Source: CAYRQP01 sp964426545
GTDB taxonomy: Bacteria > Fermentibacterota > Fermentibacteria > Fermentibacterales > JCC-6
Length of the DNA stretch: 64,000 bases
Assembly (NCBI GenBank): GCA_964426545.1
Contig: CAYRQP010000005.1
Location: 53,612-117,611 of the forward strand
Reading direction: 5' to 3'
Shown here: positions 53,860 through 63,601 of the stretch, in pieces
Position numbering within the stretch: position 1 is the stretch's first letter
Layout of the letters: every line of letters starts with the position of its first letter
Translations under genes and position numbers: made by a program
Notes under the pieces: model-generated
Seen by the model: only the letters and a program-made list of their open reading frames with translations
Told to the model about the DNA's origin: nothing
Database searches by the model: none

Positions 53860-55206
53860 TTAATACGCCCCCCGCCGAAACAGTATCGCCGGAATAGTAA
53901 GCACAAGTATCGAGATGTCGAGCCAGATGGACCAGTTGTCTATGTAATATAAATCGAGTTTTACCATCTCATCGAAGGTCAAGTTACTTCTTCCTGATAT
54001 CTGCCAGACACCTGTAAGTCCGGGTATTGTGTGGAGCCTTTTGAAGTCCTGCCTGGTGTATTCTTTCACTTCTTCGGGAAGGGGGGGGCGGGGACCTACA
54101 AGACTCATCTTTCCTGTCAGGACATTGAAAAGTTGCGGCAGTTCATCGAGCGACCATCGGCGAAGGAAATTTCCGATTCCTGTTACACGAGGGTCGTTTT
54201 TTATTTTGAAGAGCGGACCGGCAGACTCATTTTGTTTGGAGAGATTGTTTTTTTCATTGTGTGCACCCATGCGCATCGAACGGAACTTGATCATACTGAA
54301 TGACTTGTTGTTCCGACCGAGTCTGTTCTGTGTGAAGAAGACCGGGAATCCGGATGTAATTGCAATCAAAATTGATAGAACAAGCCAGAGTGGGATAAAC
54401 GCAATGATTAGGATAGTCGAGATAATCATGTCCATTGCCCGCTTTATCCGGATGCGGATCCCGCTTAAGGGAGGGGGAACCGATTCTATCATGGTTATTC
54501 CACCCATATGGACTACTCTTGTCGTTATGCTGACCAGAGCGAAGATGTCTGCCACCAGTTTGTAGGAGATACCGTGCTGTTCGCACGCATATATGACATT
54601 TGCCTTTTCATCTTTCGATAATTCCGTATCCGCGATGAATAGTTCTGAAACTGAATTTCCGATAAGCCAGTCAAACATCTTATCCGTGCTGCATACAGAG
54701 GTGAACTCATCATGCTGACTTCCGGTATCCGGCTTGATATATCCGACTATTTCATAGGGTACTCGAGACCGCGTTTCAATGAAGCGGGTGAGATTCTTCG
54801 CAGTCTCGGAAGCTCCATAAAAGGCAATCCTGACAGTTCTTCCGTTCTTCCTTGCCAATCTTCTGCAGATTAGATGATAGAAGTTATGCCAGACACCCAG
54901 GGTTATGGAGACTGCAGGGAAAGCAAACAGGAGTACGAATCGGGAATAATAGGGCTGCCCACTTGCAAGAGTGATGGCAAGTGTGACTATTGTTGCAATG
55001 AAAGAAGAGCGCAGTATCCATGCGAATTCTTCTATGTGTGCCAACCCGTAGGTTTTTCTGAAGACTCCGTATGACTGAAGGAGGATTATTTCAATTACAC
55101 CCATAAGAAAACCCGAGAGAAGATAGTTCTGTATTGGTAGTTGAAAAAACTCACTGGAGGAATTGAACTGATTTAGAATACCGAATCTAAGCCAGTAGCC
55201 GAACAT
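53860..55206 (-). CDS. Polyprenyl-phosphate sugar transferase (second paralogue)
   Basis: Inner-membrane sugar transferase of 448 residues as called, with several N-terminal helices, a CoA-binding-like middle (RTVRIAFYGASETAKNL) and the catalytic domain (IKFRSMRMGAHNEK, RWSLDELPQLFNVLTG, KMSLVGPRPPLPEEV, IPGLTGVWQISGRS). The ATG at 55206 lies inside the first membrane helix; the same frame is open for 32 more codons to a CTG at 55302 right after the GT2 stop, with AGGA five bases before it. That would restore a cytoplasmic basic start and the full first helix, so a CTG or ATT start is likely. Paralogue of 47,546-48,997. Confidence 0.88.
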   Translation of the reverse strand: MFGYWLRFGILNQFNSSSEFFQLPIQNYLLSGFLMGVIEIILLQSYGVFRKTYGLAHIEEFAWILRSSFIATIVTLAITLASGQPYYSRFVLLFAFPAVSITLGVWHNFYHLICRRLARKNGRTVRIAFYGASETAKNLTRFIETRSRVPYEIVGYIKPDTGSQHDEFTSVCSTDKMFDWLIGNSVSELFIADTELSKDEKANVIYACEQHGISYKLVADIFALVSITTRVVHMGGITMIESVPPPLSGIRIRIKRAMDMIISTILIIAFIPLWLVLSILIAITSGFPVFFTQNRLGRNNKSFSMIKFRSMRMGAHNEKNNLSKQNESAGPLFKIKNDPRVTGIGNFLRRWSLDELPQLFNVLTGKMSLVGPRPPLPEEVKEYTRQDFKRLHTIPGLTGVWQISGRSNLTFDEMVKLDLYYIDNWSIWLDISILVLTIPAILFRRGAY

Positions 55207-55302
55207 GAATACAAAGGTGACAAGCAGGATATCCCCGACAGGCAGAACTATATCTCTAAATGTGAATTGCTTTTTCAGTTTGACTTTTCCAATCGAATTC
55301 AG

Positions 55303-56088
55303 TTATTTCCTAAACATCATTTCCGGATAATCAGAGTAAAATATACCCATGCTGCGAAGATGATGCCAGAATGTTCTGCCAAAAGTACCTGCACTCTCGC
55401 GGCGTGAAATATGCCTGATGACTGATTCGGGTACAAACCACACATCGAGTCCTGCATCATGCATCCTGCAGCACCACTCAACATCTTCGAAATACAGGAA
55501 GTATTTCTCTGACATCAGCCCAACATTTTCTTTTCCTGTTTTAGTCAGCCAGAGAGCTGCACCAACGAGCCAGTCCGCTCTTGCGGGTTTGGAAGTATCG
55601 ATTGGATAAAGGTGTTTCTCAATCTGAATCTTCGCTGAAGGCAGTTTCCCGAGGGGGGTGCGTCTGTAAAGAATATCCTGTAATGATGGATAAGTACGCG
55701 CAGTTGATTGCGGATTACCGTTTGTATTAAGCATTGCAGGTCCCAACAGTCCTGCTCCCGGATGACTGTCTTCGAATGACATAAGTGCCGGTAGGGAACC
55801 GGGAAGGAGTTCTGTGTCAGGATTCAGAAACAGCAGGCTTGACCCCGATGCCTGTTTGGCACCGGTGTTGTTTGCTCGTGCAAGTCCGATGTTTTCCGGA
55901 AGTTCTATGATGGTTACATCGGGATAGGACTTTGCTATGGAGAGAGTATCATCTTCCGAATGATTGTCTACAAGTCTGATTTCCCGGGGGGATTCCGCAT
56001 CCGGCAGGGATTTGATTGATTGAAGAGTATTATCGAGTGTCTGTGCACTGTTGAATGCAGTGATGATAACAGAGACATCTATTGCCAT
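55303..56088 (-). CDS. GT2 family glycosyltransferase
   Basis: 261-residue GT-A fold enzyme, with DVSVIITAFNSAQTLDNTL at the start, VDNHSEDDT, the DxD-like FLNPDTELL and the acceptor/catalytic EDVEWCCRM region. Family GT2 rhamnosyl-like transferases for cell-surface glycans. It ends just before the sugar transferase, in the same frame, and they likely share a transcript. Confidence 0.9.
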   Translation of the reverse strand: MAIDVSVIITAFNSAQTLDNTLQSIKSLPDAESPREIRLVDNHSEDDTLSIAKSYPDVTIIELPENIGLARANNTGAKQASGSSLLFLNPDTELLPGSLPALMSFEDSHPGAGLLGPAMLNTNGNPQSTARTYPSLQDILYRRTPLGKLPSAKIQIEKHLYPIDTSKPARADWLVGAALWLTKTGKENVGLMSEKYFLYFEDVEWCCRMHDAGLDVWFVPESVIRHISRRESAGTFGRTFWHHLRSMGIFYSDYPEMMFRK

Positions 56089-56107
56089 AATAACTCTTTC
56101 ATTAGAA

Positions 56108-56133
56108 GAGGGTGGAGCAGATGCTCCACCCTC
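56108..56133. terminator. Hairpin downstream of the HU gene
   Basis: GAGGGTGGAGC (56108-56118) pairs with GCTCCACCCTC (56123-56133), 11 bp around AGAT. It follows the HU gene on the minus strand, with TTCTAAT after it. Likely terminator. Confidence 0.65.
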
Positions 56134-56153
56134 AAATCGTTCATGTAGTTGTA

Positions 56154-56408
56154 TTAGAGAACGGCGTCTTTAAGACCTTTTCCTGCTTTGAATTTAGGAG
56201 CCTTCTTTGCAGCATACTTTTTGCCGCAGCAAACACCGGCAGCTACCTTCTTGATGGAGAATGTACCGAAGCCGATAAGGCTTACAGCTTCTCCTTTTGC
56301 GAGTGCGCCTTCAATTCCGCAAAGAAATGATGCAACAGCGATACCGGCCTGCTTTTTTGTTAAATCAGCATCAAGTGCAACTTTTGCGATAAGTTCTTTT
56401 TTAGTCAT
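56154..56408 (-). CDS. HU-family DNA-binding protein with short Cys-containing arm
   Basis: 84-residue HU-type protein: helical start (TKKELIAKVALDADLTKKQA), the VSLIGFGTFSIKK beta sheet and the final FKAGKGLKDAV helix. In ordinary HU the beta arm holds about 14 residues around an RNP(Q/R)TG tip that inserts in the minor groove. Here the arm is shorter, AAGVCCGKKYAAKKAPK, with two cysteines and no RNP tip. ATG at 56408 has AGGGGGTG upstream; the longer frame is less likely. It may bend DNA poorly or have another role. Confidence 0.85.
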   Translation of the reverse strand: MTKKELIAKVALDADLTKKQAGIAVASFLCGIEGALAKGEAVSLIGFGTFSIKKVAAGVCCGKKYAAKKAPKFKAGKGLKDAVL

Positions 56409-56595
56409 GTATTCACCCCCTTTCAAACACTATGAAGGTACTGTATGCAATAGATAAGGCAATGTCAAGCCCCTGAAAAGCAGCCCCGATAGATTGAGAA
56501 GCCCTACAATAGCGTGGATAAGGTCGTATATCGCGCGACGCAAATAATTTATAACAGTACGTAAACATAATATTATAATATGAAAATGACTATAA

Positions 56596-58785
56596 CTAGA
56601 AGTTACTGATATGCTGTTCGATCTTGATGTCAGGAAGGTCGACTATGTTGATCTTGAAATAGAATCCACTGTCGATGTCAGAAATATGCCGTGTGAATAT
56701 CGCTTCCCAGCAGTGGATATCACGCCTGAGAGTATATGACTGGTTAATGAAAGTACCCCCGATAATGTCATAATAGGCACTGTATTCGATAGACCAAGCA
56801 GGGGTGATATCTATCGAGGCGGATGCTCTGATTTTACTAATGTCATCACTTCCCTGAAGCCCCAATCTGTAATAATGTGAAAGAGTAAGATTGAAGGGAA
56901 GCCCGGACGAAACAAAACCTGAGTCTGCGAGAAGAGTATTGTCGATACCTGAAAGCCGCATGGATGAAGAAATGGAGACATCTGTAAATTCGCTGTCGTA
57001 CATATCCCAGGAGCCGCTTGCCCTGAAACTGAAAGTGTTTCCGGGGGAGATGTCGAGAGTTGCGCTCAGGGGAGAGAACTGACGGTCATCCGCTTCGAGG
57101 TTTGCCGAAGTCGAAAAACGAAGCGAAGCGAGTTCGAAACGCGAGATTCTCCCGTTCTCGATTCTCTTTCCTTCAAAGCGATTCTGCAGACCCATAGTAA
57201 GGGACCTCGACGAATAGGGAATGCCGAAACCGGAGAAAGTATTGAAAATCCCGCCGGCCGAGTCAGTCTCTGCAAAACCGTCTTCAGCAAGATACCTGTC
57301 AGGAGAGAGGTTGAAGGAAAAAGACGGGGTAATGGTGTGCCGGAGAGCAGTAAGTCCGAACATGTTCGTGTTGAAGATTCCGTAGATATCCGTTGAGACA
57401 GAGACACCCGCTGAACTGTAGAGCCACCATGGGAAACTTTCGTCGTTCTGGTCTCTGTCATAAACGGTACCACTGAGATTAATCCGCGGTGACAAGCTTA
57501 ACCAGCCCCACAATCTGCTCGAACCGGTTAGATTGGATGATACTTTTAAACCAGAATTGGTTGTGCGTGTATCCTCATATCTGTCATCCATGGAAAGATA
57601 GTGTGCTGAGAAATTATAATAGACAGAGTGCCAGGGCTTTATGTCATCGGGATTGGCAGGGGACTTGAAGAGCGGTGTAGAGGGAAGACTTATGCGGATG
57701 TCCGGCAGTTCCGATGCTGACAGCATTTCATTGTCTATGGAATCAGGGTCGGTATGCAGGTATTCCGTCCGGTCGAGTGCAGCCTGAAAACTCATTCTGC
57801 CCCAATACCTGTTTATGCTTGCCCACGATCGCAGTTCCCCGGTCATTCTTTCCGCAGGCGTTTGCTGAGTCTCTTCCATATATGACCGGTCGCTCGTGAA
57901 CTCCCCCTGAAACCTGAGTTCGGTTCCGTCTTCAAGGCTGTGGTAATGATCTCCGTTTATCATCCAGCGGTCTCTCCTGCTCTCGAATTCCCGTCTCCAC
58001 TGAAGTTCGAGACGTCCATTACATACATATCTGATACGGTGTCTTTCGGTGGCGGTGAGTACAAACCGACTTCGCTCCATGATATCTCCGCGGACAAATA
58101 AGTCAGAGTAGTCGCTGAATGCAAAATAGTAACCGAGGTTTCTAAGATACCTTCCATCCTGTGTTGTCTGTCCGAGAGTGGGGAGTGTAAACCCTGATTG
58201 TCTTCCGCGTCTGATGGGGAAAACCCAGTATGGCAACCATAGTACGGGAGTACCGTCGATATGAAGATAGATCGGGCGTGCAACTGCTTTGTCGTCAGGA
58301 AATACTTTCATCATGGGACTGTAGAAACAGTAATGAGCGGAATCAGATTCGCAGGTAGTGAAATACACTTCGGTGATATTGTATTCATCAGGGGTGATAC
58401 GGGTGATTGTCTCACCATGGTAAAATCCGAAATCATACTCAGAATCAGCGTCTGTAATCCTACCTCTTCGCGAACCGATGCTGTATAATATCGAAGTTCC
58501 GGTAATGGATTCTCCCCGGTCTGAGAGTTCCGACTGCCCTGTTGCTGTCAGTATCTCATTATCAGAATCGTAGAATATAGAATCGGACTTAAGGGTCATG
58601 TCCCGATAGTCGAGACGGGTTGTTCCCGACAGAAAGATATCTCCGGTTTCAGGGTCGAAAAACAGAGAATCTGCCGAGTATGTGATTATCTCTATCTCAC
58701 CTTCAGGAAGAGTGTCCGTAAGCACTGAATCCTGCTCGGATGAGGTTCCTGCAAGAGAAAGAAAGAGAAGCACCAGCGGTATCAA
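56596..58785 (-). CDS. lptD: LptD (OstA) LPS-assembly outer-membrane protein
   Basis: Large outer-membrane barrel for LPS insertion, 729 residues. After a signal peptide (MIPLVLLFLSLAG), an OstA/jellyroll domain (ADSLFFDPETGDIFLSGTTR, DMTLKSDSIFYDSDNEILTA) leads to the barrel with GTPVLWLPYWVFPIRRGRQS and a long C-terminal array of strands. The TTG start has AGGAG seven bases upstream and overlaps the ROK stop by four bases. Only two cysteine-containing segments (TTCESDSAHYC) occur, unlike the four-cysteine E. coli protein. Confidence 0.88.
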   Translation of the reverse strand: MIPLVLLFLSLAGTSSEQDSVLTDTLPEGEIEIITYSADSLFFDPETGDIFLSGTTRLDYRDMTLKSDSIFYDSDNEILTATGQSELSDRGESITGTSILYSIGSRRGRITDADSEYDFGFYHGETITRITPDEYNITEVYFTTCESDSAHYCFYSPMMKVFPDDKAVARPIYLHIDGTPVLWLPYWVFPIRRGRQSGFTLPTLGQTTQDGRYLRNLGYYFAFSDYSDLFVRGDIMERSRFVLTATERHRIRYVCNGRLELQWRREFESRRDRWMINGDHYHSLEDGTELRFQGEFTSDRSYMEETQQTPAERMTGELRSWASINRYWGRMSFQAALDRTEYLHTDPDSIDNEMLSASELPDIRISLPSTPLFKSPANPDDIKPWHSVYYNFSAHYLSMDDRYEDTRTTNSGLKVSSNLTGSSRLWGWLSLSPRINLSGTVYDRDQNDESFPWWLYSSAGVSVSTDIYGIFNTNMFGLTALRHTITPSFSFNLSPDRYLAEDGFAETDSAGGIFNTFSGFGIPYSSRSLTMGLQNRFEGKRIENGRISRFELASLRFSTSANLEADDRQFSPLSATLDISPGNTFSFRASGSWDMYDSEFTDVSISSSMRLSGIDNTLLADSGFVSSGLPFNLTLSHYYRLGLQGSDDISKIRASASIDITPAWSIEYSAYYDIIGGTFINQSYTLRRDIHCWEAIFTRHISDIDSGFYFKINIVDLPDIKIEQHISNF

Positions 58786-59693
58786 TTGAATGCTCCTGAT
58801 CCGATAATGGCGGCACCTTCAGCACCTGTTGAATCTGTTCTCTTCACCGGAGTGACATTCCAGGGAATCTGAGTCCTCTTTACATATTCACTCTCGGCAC
58901 TTGCTGCAAGATGTCTGAATGCCCCGGCAAGCCCGCCCCCGAGCGCTATACTATCAGGGCTGAAACAGGCTGCCAGATTTGCGAGACCAATCCCCATCCA
59001 GTATCCGATTTCTTCGAAGGCTGAAACTGCATCTGCATTTCCGCTGTCTGCCAGAGAGCAGATCTTCGCTGTAGAAATATCAGGGTTATGTCCGACTTTG
59101 TTTCCATAATATTCGAGCAGGGCATCCTTCGAAGCATACAGCTCCCAGCATCCACGGGAACCGCATTTGCAGAATTTTCCTTCTGCCATTATTGCAGCAT
59201 GTCCGAATTCTCCGGCGTATCCGGTTCCGTAAACAATCCTGCCGTTGAGGATAATTGCGCCGCCTATGCCGGTGCCGACTGTAACCATGAGCCGCAGTCC
59301 GTCAGCCGGTATCTCGCCTGATGCTATTATACATGCAGCAAAGGAATTTGCATCGTTATCGACTATCACGGGACAATTGAGAGAATTTCTGAAAATATCT
59401 CGTATAGCGGTATTCTCATATCCCCGGAGATTCGGGGAGGTAATCAGTATTCCATTGGTTCTGTCGACCAAACCAGCTATGCCTACACCGAGTGTTGCCG
59501 GAGCAGGATCTGCCGAAAGGATTATTTTACTTATATACGAGAAGAGAGATGTTTCGCTTTGATGCGATGATTGTTTTGAAGGGATTATTTCTTCTGTGAT
59601 GAATTCATCACCGGACAAATACCCTATAACGGCTGTTGTACCGCCAACATCGACTCCCCAGTGTTTATTCAATGGTAACAACATCTCCGTCAA
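58782..59693 (-). CDS. ROK family kinase
   Basis: 303-residue sugar kinase of the ROK family. Phosphate loop GVDVGGTTAVIG near residue 13, catalytic and sugar-binding VIVDNDANSFAACI and GTGIGGAIILNGRI, and the zinc-binding CKCGSRGCWELYAS. Usually glucokinase or N-acetylmannosamine/N-acetylglucosamine kinase; which sugar is unknown. It overlaps the upstream lipoprotein by 29 bases and lptD by four bases, so the three genes are tightly linked. Confidence 0.9.
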   Translation of the reverse strand: MTEMLLPLNKHWGVDVGGTTAVIGYLSGDEFITEEIIPSKQSSHQSETSLFSYISKIILSADPAPATLGVGIAGLVDRTNGILITSPNLRGYENTAIRDIFRNSLNCPVIVDNDANSFAACIIASGEIPADGLRLMVTVGTGIGGAIILNGRIVYGTGYAGEFGHAAIMAEGKFCKCGSRGCWELYASKDALLEYYGNKVGHNPDISTAKICSLADSGNADAVSAFEEIGYWMGIGLANLAACFSPDSIALGGGLAGAFRHLAASAESEYVKRTQIPWNVTPVKRTDSTGAEGAAIIGSGAFN

Positions 59694-61359
59694 TGACCTT
59701 TACCAGCGGGGTAAAACCAAGATAAGATGCACTGTTTCCGAGTGAACAGAATCCGGACGCACCAAGGCGGGGTCTGAATCCGGCAAGAAAGATTTCCATG
59801 GAACTCCTGTTCAGGACTGCAACCTCAAATCCTGCAAGGATGATGCGGGCTGTATCATATCCCCTGGCAGCAAGTTTGTCAGGGATGGAGTCATACATTC
59901 GTTCATAATACCACAGAAAAGCTTCTGTTTCCGGATTCATACTCGAACTGATGTTGGATGAGACAGGAAAAACCGCTCCCTTTATATATTCTCCTCCGTG
60001 GTTCAGAAGCAGTTCATCATCCCATCTCGATGATCCGAATACAGGTGTCTCCATACTGTAAAAGAGAAGCTGCGGAACCAGCTGTATTGCATCATTTGCA
60101 CTGATGGGCAAAAATATTCCATCAGGATTACAGTACTTGATAGCCTGTATCTGCGACTTATAATCAGTAGAACCGATTTCATAACCTTCTCTTGCAACGA
60201 TTATAGCCCCCAGACTTTCAGCGACTTCGGCAAAGATATCAGCATTTGCTATGGATTCAGCGGTGTATTCGTGAATGATGGCCAGGCGCATACAACCCGC
60301 GCTGCGTACCGCATATTCTGCAACAGAAGGGATGCCCTGTGCGTTATTTAGATATAGCCTGTGAACAAAACTGTCTTCATCAGAGTATTCCGAAGCACTG
60401 GGAGAGATGATTGGAAGTCCATACTCCAATGCAATATCTGCGACTTCCATGATGTTTCGTGAAGTAAGAGGTCCGATGACGGCGAGGCATGCAGGATTTC
60501 GCCCGAGTGAAGTGATAATGCGTCTCAGCGAGTCAGGATCATCACCAAAGTCATAAATGATGAGTTCAGGGGGATTTCGATATAATCCGCTTGAGCGTTG
60601 AATGGCAAGTTCAACTCCCATTAAAATACTCTCAGCGTATCTTGCAGCATCATCTTCAGCAGAGAGTGGAAGAACAAGTGCGATAATCGGATGTTCTATA
60701 CTGTTCTCAATATCAGAAATGTCATATCTGTCATAGGCGTCCGGATATTGCGTCCGAACTTCTGCCGCAATGAGAAGTACCTTTTCCAGATCCCCCTGAG
60801 CCATATACCGGTTGAACAGTTCGAGAAGTACATAGACTCGTGTCCAGTCATCACCGGATTCAGCAACCTGTAAATCATGCAGATTGAGTTTTTCGAGGAC
60901 ATTTCTCAACAATGAAACCGCTATTTCAGCATCCTCCGGTTCTATGTTCTCTTCATCGATCATATGCAGAGTCTCAAAGCAGCTTGCATATCTACCGGAA
61001 TTTGATTCGATTTGGGCAATGAGTAGAAGGGCTTCGTTGGCTGACCTTGAATCAGGTGCCGACGAAAATGCTTCATTTGCAGATACTATACTCTCTTCAA
61101 AACGACCGAGCATCAGCAGTGCTTCCGCTCTGCCAAGCAGGTAGTCGAAACTTGTGGGATGTTCCGGGTACTCATCCAGTCCCCTGTTGAAGAGTTCAAG
61201 AGCAAGAGCAGCATTCCCATCTTCAAGTGCTTCGGATGCAAGTGCATAAATACCTTCCGGAGAATCAGAATCCCGCACCGGAGCGCAGGAGAAAAGCAAT
61301 ATCACAGTGAAAACAAGAACGATGACAATCGAATGGAATTGAAACTTCTTTACAAGCAA
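59665..61359 (-). CDS. TPR plus periplasmic binding lipoprotein (LpoA-like)
   Basis: About 564 residues. A lipobox (LLFSC near residue 24), then TPR-like helices (residues about 40-220: EALEDGNAALALELFNRGL, GDLEKVLLIAAEVR), then a type I periplasmic binding fold (residues about 230-560: IALVLPLSAEDDAARYAE, PIISPSASEYSD, LAIIHEYTAESIANA). This order matches LpoA, an outer-membrane activator of penicillin-binding protein 1A, and some amino-acid ABC binding proteins. No permease or ATPase genes are adjacent, which favours the LpoA-like reading. The TTG at 61359 has GGAGG five bases upstream; a GTG at 61371 is less likely. Confidence 0.7.
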   Translation of the reverse strand: MLVKKFQFHSIVIVLVFTVILLFSCAPVRDSDSPEGIYALASEALEDGNAALALELFNRGLDEYPEHPTSFDYLLGRAEALLMLGRFEESIVSANEAFSSAPDSRSANEALLLIAQIESNSGRYASCFETLHMIDEENIEPEDAEIAVSLLRNVLEKLNLHDLQVAESGDDWTRVYVLLELFNRYMAQGDLEKVLLIAAEVRTQYPDAYDRYDISDIENSIEHPIIALVLPLSAEDDAARYAESILMGVELAIQRSSGLYRNPPELIIYDFGDDPDSLRRIITSLGRNPACLAVIGPLTSRNIMEVADIALEYGLPIISPSASEYSDEDSFVHRLYLNNAQGIPSVAEYAVRSAGCMRLAIIHEYTAESIANADIFAEVAESLGAIIVAREGYEIGSTDYKSQIQAIKYCNPDGIFLPISANDAIQLVPQLLFYSMETPVFGSSRWDDELLLNHGGEYIKGAVFPVSSNISSSMNPETEAFLWYYERMYDSIPDKLAARGYDTARIILAGFEVAVLNRSSMEIFLAGFRPRLGASGFCSLGNSASYLGFTPLVKVIDGDVVTIE

Positions 61360-61468
61360 AATAACCTCCACTTATTAACTAACTGAATATATATCGACCA
61401 AATTCGACGGTGACAATGAGGCAGCGGAATTGCGTCCGGTGCAATATTATGTTGGACCGTCTCTTTTG

Positions 61469-62952
61469 TCATATTGATCCCCACTCTTTACAGAGAACTT
61501 CTGCCTGCTCTAGGACCGTTTGTGTTGCCTTTTCCTGTTTGTCGGGGGGGTACCCATACTTTCGTAGAATCCGTTTCACGATTTCGCGTATCTGGGCTCG
61601 GGCATTTTTGCGGACAGTCCAGTCTATCGTTACATTCCGTCGAACGGCATCGACTAATTCGTGGGCAATCTTTTTCAGGGTTTCATCCCCCAAAATCTTC
61701 ACAGCGCTATCGTTGACTTCCAATGCATCATAGAAAGCTATTTCATCATTGGTCATACCAAGTTCTTCACCACGTCGCTGTGCTTTGCGCATTTCACCGG
61801 CCAGTTCGATGAGTTCTTCTATAACTTGTGCAGCTTCAATTGAACGGTTCCGGTATTTTCGTATAGATCTTTCCAGCATCTCCACAAAGGAACGTGCCTG
61901 AACAACATTCATACGGGAATTTGTCTTGATCTCATCATTCAATAACTTTCTAAGCAACTCCACGCCAGGTTCCGATGAGGAAGCTGACGCACTTCTTGAA
62001 GGAAGTCATCCGAGAGTATAGAGATATCCGGTTTTTTAAGACCTGATGCCGCAATAATATCGATCACCTCTACAGAAGCTACAGCCCTCGACACTAGCTG
62101 ACGAATAGCGGTGTCCATTTCCTCCGAAGTTTTGCCTTTGCCTTCGATCGTTGCCTTCATCAACCCGGCGCGGACTTCCTGGAAGAAACCCACTTCATCG
62201 CGAATTCTCAAAGCGTCTCATGTGGGACACCGAGTGCAAAAGCCTTAGACAAGGCAGTCACTTCAGCGAGATAACGCTTTTTCCCATCCTTGAGTTGGAG
62301 GATATGCTCCATGGTCGCCGCGATACCTTTGAGTCGCTTGACCAGTTCTGTTTGAAGAAGTGAACAGTAATCGAAACCATAGAACATGGAGACGACAACC
62401 TCGTACTTCTCCAGCATCACCCAGACGGCTTCTTCCTGGTTGGCTGTCGCTTTACCGCGTCCACCCGCTTCAGTGTAGTCCGCAAGTGCCCATTGCAACT
62501 GGTCTGCAAGGTCAAAGTAGTCGACCACTAATTCACCCGGTTTGTCCTTGAACACTCGGTTGACCCGGGCTATAGCCTGCATCAGTCCATGCCCCCGCAT
62601 CGGTTTGTCCACGTACATCGTATGCAGGGACGGACAGTCGAATCGGTCAACCACATTTCCCGTACGATCACCATTTTCATTGGATCATCCGGGTTCTTAA
62701 ACCTCTTAGCCAGAGCCTTACGTCGTGCTTGCTGCGAATATGGGGCTGCCAGTCTTTCGTGTCAGATACAGAACCGGACATGACGATTTTCGGTTCACCC
62801 TTATCGTCGTCATCGCTGTGCCAGTCCGGTCTGAATTTCACGATGGCATTATACATATCCACGCAAATTCGACGACTCATACAGGCAACCACCGCCTTAG
62901 CACGAGTCGGAAACCTATGCGCGTTGAGTATCAACCAGTCTCTTGTTTTCAT
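61469..62952 (-). pseudogene. hsdR: hsdR 3' part, type I restriction enzyme R subunit, four frameshifts
   Basis: Fragments in different frames that join into one HsdR C-terminal half. In order: AKAVVACMSRRICVDMYNAI with DWHSDDDDKGEPKIVMSGS, the helicase motif VI region MQAIARVNRVF, then LADYTEAGGRGKAT and the DUF3387 C-terminal helices ending AEVLCKEWGSI. Four one-base losses, each a G from a GG pair on the coding strand (near 62,728, 62,643, 62,216, 61,963), break the frame; restoring one G at each recovers the usual protein (for example MWLTGFDCPSLHTMYVDKPM). The gene is therefore inactive unless these are sequencing errors. The 5' part begins right of 63,605. Confidence 0.85.
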
Positions 62953-62956
62953 CTAA

Positions 62957-63601
62957 CTATCCTTTCGTTTTGGTTTTCGCTATAGACGACATCACTCCGA
63001 AGGCGAGAGGGATAGAAAGATACGTCCCTAGCCAATAGAACAAAGAACTACCTTCCTTGAGAGCCTCAGGCCAATTTCCCGTTTTACCCTTAAGCTTCTT
63101 CAAAGCGAGGAAAGAAGCCACCGTTTCGTTAGCTACCATCAACGTCCCACCAGACATAGATATCATAGGACCGAGTTTCTTTGTCTTCTCGTTACCACAA
63201 GCGGAGACTATTGCGCCGGCTGCGCCCATCATAAAGGCGAGGGGTAAGCCCATAGAACAAAAGGCTTCGTAAATACTTCCCCCTGCTCCATTAGGCATCA
63301 AGTCTTTAAACGCCTGGTGAGTCTCAATATGGCCTATTTCGTGGAGAGCAGCAAGGGTGTTTCCTGTTAAAACAACGGTTTCTGTCGTGGGGTCATAACT
63401 AGCTGTTTCGAATTCATCTTTAACTACTTTAACAGAGACGTTGTATTCTTCTTCTATCTTTTTCTTCATCTCTTCTAGATCACCGGATTCGTCTTCTTTG
63501 CCACGGATAGCTTCGAGGAGGTCTACTCCGGCAACACATGCGTAACCTAAAATAGTCCCGCCGACAATCCCGATCGTAGCCCATTTGGTTTTCTTTTTCA
63601 T
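62957..63601 (-). CDS. Small membrane HExxH protein inside hsdR
   Basis: A 214-residue protein on the same strand as hsdR, between its two parts. It has an N-terminal helix (residues 7-27), a soluble segment and a zinc-metallopeptidase motif HEIGH (87-91) with a further His95, followed by three membrane helices (about 112-132, 142-165, 186-206). The third has VANETVASFLALKKL, whose Glu could be the third metal ligand, as in M48-like gluzincins. No family recognised. ATG at 63601 has AAAGG upstream. A 14-bp direct repeat brackets it, CCTTTCGTTTTGGT at 62961-62974 and 63608-63621. Intact while hsdR is broken. Confidence 0.75.
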   Translation of the reverse strand: MKKKTKWATIGIVGGTILGYACVAGVDLLEAIRGKEDESGDLEEMKKKIEEEYNVSVKVVKDEFETASYDPTTETVVLTGNTLAALHEIGHIETHQAFKDLMPNGAGGSIYEAFCSMGLPLAFMMGAAGAIVSACGNEKTKKLGPMISMSGGTLMVANETVASFLALKKLKGKTGNWPEALKEGSSLFYWLGTYLSIPLAFGVMSSIAKTKTKG

